Assembly (NCBI GenBank): GCA_016206635.1
Contig: JACQRF010000164.1
Coordinates: forward strand, 1-8,414
Length of the DNA: 8,414 bases
Source of the DNA: Candidatus Omnitrophota bacterium
Lineage (GTDB): Bacteria > Omnitrophota > Gorgyraeia > 1-14-0-20-64-10 > JACQQZ01
Reading direction: 5' to 3'
The notes under the pieces were generated by a model, which did not search any database, was not told the DNA's origin, and saw only the letters and a program-made list of their open reading frames with translations. This document shows, piece by piece, positions 5,679 to 8,414 of this stretch; position 1 is the stretch's first letter, and the number at the start of each line of letters is the position of its first letter. The position numbers and the translations under genes were made by a program.

Positions 5679-5682
5679 ACCG

Positions 5683-6531
5683 ATGCGTTGGATCGTCATG
5701 ATCGTTCTTGCAGTCCTCGCGGCCGGCGGCATCACGACCTACGCGGCCCTGGCGGCGGTCCGCGATCAAACGCCCTCCCCGCTCGATCTCGATCCCGATG
5801 CGCTGGGGCTTCCCGAGGAGTGGTTCGCCACCGCCAGCCCGCCCCGGCACCCGGGACTGTCCCCCCGGCGGTCTGCTGAGTTGTTGACCTCTGAAGGAAG
5901 GGGCCCAAGGGGGAACCCTGGGTTCCCCCTTGGGGTGACAGAAAATCCTGCGATGAGGAGGACCGTTGTCGAGGGGACTGTCCCTCCTCTTGCTCTTGTT
6001 GCTCTTGATTTTTCGCGCGAGCCGACGGTCCGCGACGTCCAGACGGCCGCCATCCGGTATGCCGAGGTGATGCCGGAGAAGATTCAGGGGTGGCGCGCCC
6101 GCGCCGCCTGGCGGTCCTGGATCCCGCGGTTCACGCTGTCGCTGGATCGCGATATTGACACGACGATCGGCTCCTCCTCCAGCGGCGGGAAGACCACCTT
6201 CACCGTCGGGCCGGAGGAACAGAGTCTCAGTTTCGGGTACGGCTTCACCTGGGAGCTCGCCGACCTCATCTGGAATCCCGATCAGACCTCGATTGACACT
6301 CGCTCGCGCCTGATGGTGCTGCTGCGCAACGACATCCTGGACCAGGTGACGCGCGCCTATTTCGAGCGCCGGCGGTTGCAGGTGGAATACGCGATGATCC
6401 CGGTCCGGGAGCCCTCGTTGCGCGCCGAGCGGCAGTTGCGGATTGACGAGCTGACGGCCCAGCTCGACGCGCTGACCGGCGGCGCGTTCAGCGAGACGAT
6501 CCGCCGAGGGGAGTGTGTGGCAACACGCTGA
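5683..6531 (+). CDS. Uncharacterised exported (envelope) protein with repeat-invaded N-terminus
   Basis: A 282-residue protein. An uncleaved anchor or signal peptide, MRWIVMIVLAVLAAGGITTY (1-20), is followed by a short mature region. A repeat-derived stretch (about 56-104) includes GLSP, LLTSEGRG, GNPGFPLGVTEN and GTVP. The conserved-looking body (about 108-270) has TVRDVQTAAIRYAEVMPEKI, WIPRFTLSLDRD, LSFGYGFTWELADLIWN, PDQTSIDTRSRLMVLLRNDI and ERRRLQVEY, ending LRIDELTAQLDALTGGAFS. I recognise this last pattern from uncharacterised proteins of deep-branching diderm bacteria but know no function. Alternating aromatic strands and a helical end are reminiscent of outer-membrane proteins; this is inference. 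ATG at 5683 lies 4 bases after the ssb stop without a strong ribosome-binding site, so translation is probably coupled to ssb. Confidence 0.7.
   Translation: MRWIVMIVLAVLAAGGITTYAALAAVRDQTPSPLDLDPDALGLPEEWFATASPPRHPGLSPRRSAELLTSEGRGPRGNPGFPLGVTENPAMRRTVVEGTVPPLALVALDFSREPTVRDVQTAAIRYAEVMPEKIQGWRARAAWRSWIPRFTLSLDRDIDTTIGSSSSGGKTTFTVGPEEQSLSFGYGFTWELADLIWNPDQTSIDTRSRLMVLLRNDILDQVTRAYFERRRLQVEYAMIPVREPSLRAERQLRIDELTAQLDALTGGAFSETIRRGECVATR
5853..5863. repeat. GGGACTGTCCC palindrome (fifth copy)
   Basis: An exact GGGACTGTCCC copy just upstream of palindromic element copy B, read in frame as P-G-L-S-P. Confidence 0.9.
5875..5945. repeat. Palindromic repeat element, copy B (inside the envelope-protein gene)
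   Basis: Collinear with copy A (1612-1682) over 71 bases with five substitutions and no gap. The core is a 31-bp palindrome (5904-5934): CCCAAGGGGGAACCC, central T, then its reverse complement. Relative to copy A, T1642/A1670 is replaced by C5905/G5933, which preserves pairing. It encodes LLTSEGRGPRGNPGFPLGVT, the same frame as copy A. Confidence 0.92.
5974..5984. repeat. GGGACTGTCCC palindrome (sixth copy)
   Basis: An exact copy with flanking GAG/CTC pairing (GAGGGGACTGTCCCTC), on the far side of element copy B. It is read as E-G-T-V-P. Confidence 0.9.
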
Positions 6532-6563
6532 GGAATGATGCCCGGTCCGACGCTGGCGGCGCA

Positions 6564-6597
6564 GCCCGAGCGGGGGGTGACCGTCCAGTGCTCGGGC
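6564..6597. terminator. Inverted repeat between convergent genes, possible terminator
   Basis: GCCCGAGC (6564-6571) and GCTCGGGC (6590-6597) are exact reverse complements around an 18-base loop. They lie in the 84-base gap between the convergent envelope-protein gene and the receiver gene. There is no T-tract on either side, so intrinsic termination is uncertain. Confidence 0.3.
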
Positions 6598-6615
6598 CGG
6601 GCGATTCTCGGGCGG

Positions 6616-6987
6616 CTAGTGGGCGCGGCGCGCCGCGAGCTCCTGAACCTTCGCCAGCACCACGTGGCGGTCAAACGGCTTGGTGAGATAGTCCGCGGCG
6701 CCGAGGGCGATCGCCTGCGCCGCGATGTCCGCCGATTCGTAGCCGCTGATCACCAGGATCGGCAGCGACGGGTGCCGGGTGGCGATCTCGCGCAGGGCTT
6801 CCAGGCCGCCCATGCGCGGCATTTTCACATCGAGAATGGCGAGGGCAGGGGCATGCCGCGCGAGATGCGCGACCGCTTCCTCGCCGTTGGTGACGAAGGC
6901 CAGGGAGAAGTCGCGCTCCAGGATCAGCTTGAGCGACTCGCGCACGCCCGATTCATCGTCGCAGATGAGGATTTCAGGATGCTCCAT
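6616..6987 (-). CDS. Stand-alone response-regulator receiver (CheY-like)
   Basis: A 123-residue receiver domain with no output domain. All key residues are present: acidic pocket D10-D11, phospho-acceptor D53 in LAILDVKMPRMGG, the S81 switch residue in LVISGYES, and K103 in YLTKPF. It probably takes a phosphoryl group from a histidine kinase encoded elsewhere and acts by protein contact. Start: ATG at 6987 with AAAGGAG (6995-7001, minus strand) 9 bases upstream; the ribosome-binding site overlaps the stop codon of the upstream XRE-cupin gene, from which it is separated by 13 bases. The two therefore form one operon. Signalling partner unknown. Confidence 0.93.
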   Translation of the reverse strand: MEHPEILICDDESGVRESLKLILERDFSLAFVTNGEEAVAHLARHAPALAILDVKMPRMGGLEALREIATRHPSLPILVISGYESADIAAQAIALGAADYLTKPFDRHVVLAKVQELAARRAH

Positions 6988-7000
6988 GATCAGCGCTCCT

Positions 7001-7558
7001 TTAGAGGACCACGGGGGTCGTCACGCTCAGGCATTTCGCCACCGCGCGCCCGAGATTGCGAAACCGATGCGGTTGATCCGCCTTGAAATACAGGCTGTGG
7101 CCGGCCGGCACCCGGTACCGTTCGGCCCCCACCTGCACCTCGACGGCGCCGCGCAGCCCGAAGACCCATCGCTCCGTCCCGGGCGGGGCGTGCTCCAGCG
7201 CCGTGCGCCCTTTCGGGTGCAGCGTCAGCAGCTGCGGCAGCATCCGCTTGCGCGACACCTGGGTGGCCAGGAGGATCGCCGACGCCTTCTCATCGTACTG
7301 GAAGCGCTCCGCGTCGCGCCGCGCCGGGATGACGGGCGCCGGCGGCGCCTCCGGCGCGTCCAGATCCCGGTACAGATCGGCCAGCGACGACCGCAGCCCC
7401 TCCGCGATCTTCTGGTGCGTGGTCAGCGTGCCGCCCGCCTTGCCGTTCTCCAACCGGCTGAGCGTGGCCAGCGCCACGCCGCTGTGCGCCGCGAGCCCCT
7501 CGAGGCTCAGCCCGCGGGCCTTGCGCAGCGAGCGGATTCGCGCCCCGATGGTCGGCAT
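7001..7558 (-). CDS. XRE-family regulator with C-terminal cupin domain (paralog 2)
   Basis: A 185-residue regulator. The helix-turn-helix domain (about 3-65) includes IGARIRSLRKARGLSLEGLA and SGVALATLSRLENGK; a linker rich in Ala/Pro follows (68-82). The cupin domain (about 104-182) contains APPGTERWVFGLRGAVEVQV, PAGHSLYF and QPHRFRN, the last keeping the histidine lost in paralog 1. Cupin-type XRE regulators usually sense a small ligand and repress metabolic or stress genes; the ligand here is unknown. ATG at 7558 has no Shine-Dalgarno and lies 6 bases after the -10 box, so the mRNA is predicted leaderless. It is co-transcribed with the receiver gene and divergent from the riboswitch-controlled gene. 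Phased GGAA repeats over its promoter suggest autoregulation. Confidence 0.9.
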   Translation of the reverse strand: MPTIGARIRSLRKARGLSLEGLAAHSGVALATLSRLENGKAGGTLTTHQKIAEGLRSSLADLYRDLDAPEAPPAPVIPARRDAERFQYDEKASAILLATQVSRKRMLPQLLTLHPKGRTALEHAPPGTERWVFGLRGAVEVQVGAERYRVPAGHSLYFKADQPHRFRNLGRAVAKCLSVTTPVVL

Positions 7559-7632
7559 ACCGGAACCATACCATAAAAACCGGAAGGCGTCAACCTAATA
7601 AATGGAAGGAAAGACTTGACAAAATCGGAAGG
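7559..7632. repeat. Phased GGAA-cored direct repeats over two divergent promoters
   Basis: ACCGGAA (7559-7565), AAACCGGAAGG (7577-7587), AAATGGAAGG (7600-7609) and AAATCGGAAGG (7622-7632) share a GGAA core starting at 7562, 7582, 7604 and 7627. Spacings are 20, 22 and 23 bp, about two helical turns. Copy 1 touches the XRE2 -10 box, copy 2 lies in the XRE2 spacer, copy 3 between the two -35 boxes, and copy 4 in the spacer of the riboswitch promoter. A candidate operator array, by inference for XRE2. Confidence 0.6.
7565..7593 (-). promoter_or_regulatory. Promoter of the XRE2/receiver operon (leaderless)
   Basis: Minus-strand TTGACG (7588-7593), 17-bp spacer, TATGGT (7565-7570), then 6 bases to the ATG. 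The -35 hexamer is identical to that of XRE-cupin paralog 1. Confidence 0.65.
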
Positions 7633-7644
7633 ATGTGGTAGAGT
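7616..7644 (+). promoter_or_regulatory. Promoter of the c-di-GMP riboswitch transcript
   Basis: TTGACA (7616-7621), 17-bp spacer, TAGAGT (7639-7644) with an upstream TG (TGG-TAGAGT) giving an extended -10. The predicted start is near 7651, leaving a leader of about 20 bases before the aptamer. Confidence 0.72.
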
Positions 7645-7669
7645 CCCCTCAGGTGCAGGGAAACGCCGA

Positions 7670-7749
7670 GTCCCGCAGGGGCAAACCCCGCGCGAGCGGG
7701 GGACGCAAAGCCGCGGGCCCTCCCACGAGGGCAGCCGGGTTGCCGGGAT
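7670..7749 (+). promoter_or_regulatory. Cyclic di-GMP-I riboswitch (GEMM-I aptamer)
   Basis: The hallmark GEMM-I sequences appear in order: GGGGCAAACC, GGGACGCAAAGCC and AGCCGGGTTGCCG. P1 pairs TCCCG (7671-7675) with CGGGA (7744-7748). P2 pairs CCCCGC (7686-7691) with GCGGGG (7696-7701) around a GCGA tetraloop, the GNRA loop that docks on P3. The tip of P3 pairs GCCCTC (7717-7722) with GAGGGC (7727-7732). The base equivalent to ligand-contacting G20 of the Vibrio Vc2 aptamer appears to be G7680, arguing for c-di-GMP rather than the A20-type cGAMP variants. No terminator lies between aptamer and gene. The Shine-Dalgarno starts only 4-6 bases past P1, so control of translation initiation is most likely. 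Confidence 0.92.
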
Positions 7750-7751
7750 GA

Positions 7752-7759
7752 GAAGGAGG
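7752..7759 (+). promoter_or_regulatory. Ribosome-binding site of the riboswitch-controlled gene
   Basis: GAAGGAGG lies immediately downstream of aptamer stem P1 and 6 bases before GTG 7766. It decides the GTG start over the in-frame ATG at 7748, which lies inside P1 and has no such site. Confidence 0.7.
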
Positions 7760-7765
7760 CAGCCC

Positions 7766-8020
7766 GTGAACCGCCATTTGCTGATTGAACTGTTTCGCCG
7801 TGGCATGCGGTATCCCGCCGGCACCCGCCGTTCCCTGAAGTTCACCCGCTGGTTCGATATCATCGTCCAGCCGGGCCAGCTCATCGAGGTCACGGAGCAC
7901 GAGGACACCGCCCTGGAGCTCGTGCCATGCACCGAACCCCCGGCCCGCCGCTACGTGGGCCGCACCATTCTCAGTCTCAAGACCAATCAGATCGTGGAGC
8001 ACAGCGGAGACGATTGGTGA
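7766..8020 (+). CDS. Unknown 84-residue protein under c-di-GMP riboswitch control
   Basis: A small protein starting at GTG 7766 (MNRHLLIELFRRGMRYPAGT) and ending NQIVEHSGDDW. The middle FTRWFDIIVQPGQLIEVTEH and the segment YVGRTILSLKTNQIVE suggest a small mixed alpha/beta or beta-barrel fold. There is no signal peptide or membrane helix and only one cysteine. I do not recognise the family. The riboswitch means its expression follows intracellular c-di-GMP. An intrinsic terminator at 8103-8129 isolates it from the following RHS gene, so it is probably monocistronic. If ATG 7748 were used, it would gain an N-terminal MRRRQP. Confidence 0.75.
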   Translation: MNRHLLIELFRRGMRYPAGTRRSLKFTRWFDIIVQPGQLIEVTEHEDTALELVPCTEPPARRYVGRTILSLKTNQIVEHSGDDW

Positions 8021-8038
8021 TGCCCCCTCGTTCAGAAT

Positions 8039-8099
8039 GCCCGGGCCGGCGCGGACCTCGCGTCGAGCGGGGCGCGATCGTCTCGCGCTCGGCCCGGGC
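8039..8099. repeat. Long GC-rich inverted repeat downstream of the 84-residue gene
   Basis: GCCCGGGCCG (8039-8048) and CGGCCCGGGC (8090-8099) are exact reverse complements. Inside them GCGCG (8049-8053) can pair with CGCGC (8084-8088) if T8089 is bulged, giving a 15-bp stem with a 30-base loop. It has no T-tract itself but may protect the 3' end or assist the terminator just downstream. Confidence 0.6.
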
Positions 8100-8102
8100 T
8101 CA

Positions 8103-8129
8103 TCTCGCGGACCCCGCGGGAAATTTTTT
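8103..8129 (+). terminator. Intrinsic terminator
   Basis: CGCGG (8106-8110), loop ACC, CCGCG (8114-8118), extended outward by T-G, C-G and T-A pairs, followed by a run of six T (8124-8129). It ends the riboswitch transcript 3 bases before the next -35 box. Confidence 0.6.
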
Positions 8130-8131
8130 GC

Positions 8132-8161
8132 TTGACAGTTTTGGTTTCACCATGTAACGAT
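8132..8161 (+). promoter_or_regulatory. Probable promoter of the RHS-like gene
   Basis: TTGACA (8132-8137) directly follows the terminator T-tract. The best -10 is AACGAT (8156-8161, 18-bp spacer) or TAACGA (17-bp spacer); both are weak matches. A leader of about 35 bases would carry GAGAGG before the start codon. Confidence 0.45.
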
Positions 8162-8204
8162 TGCATAAACCGAATACCCCGCTCACAACCCCGAGAGGTT
8201 GCCC

Positions 8205-8414
8205 ATGCCTACCCGACATGGCCGCGCTCGTGGAGTGGCGGCGCTCCTGGGTTTCACCCTCCAGTTGATCTTGACCCCCTCGGCCGCCGCCGGCCATCTC
8301 GGCGGCCGCCCGGAGAACTTCCAACCCGATCTCGCGACGGGGCGCTTTACCTCGTCCATCCCCATCGCCGTGCCCCCCGGCCGCCGCGGCCTGCAGCCGG
8401 CCCTGGCCCTGACC
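8205..8414 (+). CDS. RHS/SpvB-type secreted protein, N-terminal part (partial)
   Basis: The first 70 codons of a gene that runs off the window. A signal peptide is clear: positive RHGRARG, hydrophobic core VAALLGFTLQLILT, likely cleavage near AAAG (27-30). The mature start PDLATGRFTSSIPIAVPPGR (41-60) then RGLQPALALT matches the opening of RHS-repeat, SpvB and TcdB-like proteins, where (D/N)-x-x-TG-x-(F/A)-x-x-x-(I/V)-P-(I/L)-x-(V/L)-P-x-G-R-x-x-x-x-P is typical. Such proteins form large YD-repeat shells that carry C-terminal toxins or adhesion domains; the remaining gene is not visible. Start: ATG at 8205 with GAGAGG 6 bases upstream. Confidence 0.82.
   Translation, partial: MPTRHGRARGVAALLGFTLQLILTPSAAAGHLGGRPENFQPDLATGRFTSSIPIAVPPGRRGLQPALALT

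Noticed and set aside
8281..8308. Inverted repeat CGGCCGCCG/CGGCGGCCG within the RHS-like gene.
   Set aside because: Formed by Ala/Gly codons in the signal-peptide end; 9-bp arms of pure G/C are likely by chance at this composition and no T-tract follows.

Overview
The window (8,414 bases, GC-rich) reads as ordinary chromosome from an uncultured or poorly studied diderm bacterium. A SPOR-domain protein, an ExeA/GspB-type secretion pair and signal peptides point to a two-membrane cell. Several families of short palindromic repeats lie inside open reading frames. From memory, such peptide-encoding palindromes are common in candidate-phylum genomes (Omnitrophota, Nitrospirota, NC10 and CPR-like lineages), so the taxonomic guess is tentative. 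No rRNA, tRNA, integrase or transposase gene is visible. No gene-free stretch exceeds about 210 bases.

Layout. Bases 1-2274 (+): the end of aroB, then rnc overlapping it, then a GNAT acetyltransferase and a SPOR-domain membrane protein. The latter two are driven by a sigma70-like promoter embedded in the rnc stop codon. Bases 2284-3568 (-): gspB-like and exeA-like genes, divergent from a PilZ gene and a DUF6941-like gene (3687-4453, +). Bases 4470-5033 (-): an XRE-cupin regulator, divergent from ssb and an uncharacterised envelope-type protein (5187-6531, +). Both of these carry clusters of palindromic repeats. Bases 6616-7558 (-): a second XRE-cupin regulator in operon with a stand-alone receiver protein. 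Divergent from it is a c-di-GMP-I (GEMM-I) riboswitch controlling an unknown 84-residue protein. An intrinsic terminator and a fresh promoter follow, leading into the start of an RHS/SpvB-type secreted protein that runs off the window.

How the parts fit. Cyclic di-GMP appears twice, as a PilZ protein and as a riboswitch, alongside secretion/pilus-type ATPase genes, which suggests surface or lifestyle switching. Three genes (GNAT and both XRE-cupin regulators) have a promoter -10 box only 6-9 bases before the start codon and no Shine-Dalgarno, so they are predicted to be leaderless. Most neighbouring genes have a good Shine-Dalgarno. The XRE2/riboswitch intergenic region carries four GGAA-cored direct repeats spaced 20-23 bp, covering both promoters. 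This is a candidate operator array linking the regulator to the c-di-GMP-controlled gene.

The most unusual signal is a 71-bp palindromic element present in two unrelated genes, in the same frame, with 66 of 71 bases identical and a compensatory T-A to C-G change in its stem.
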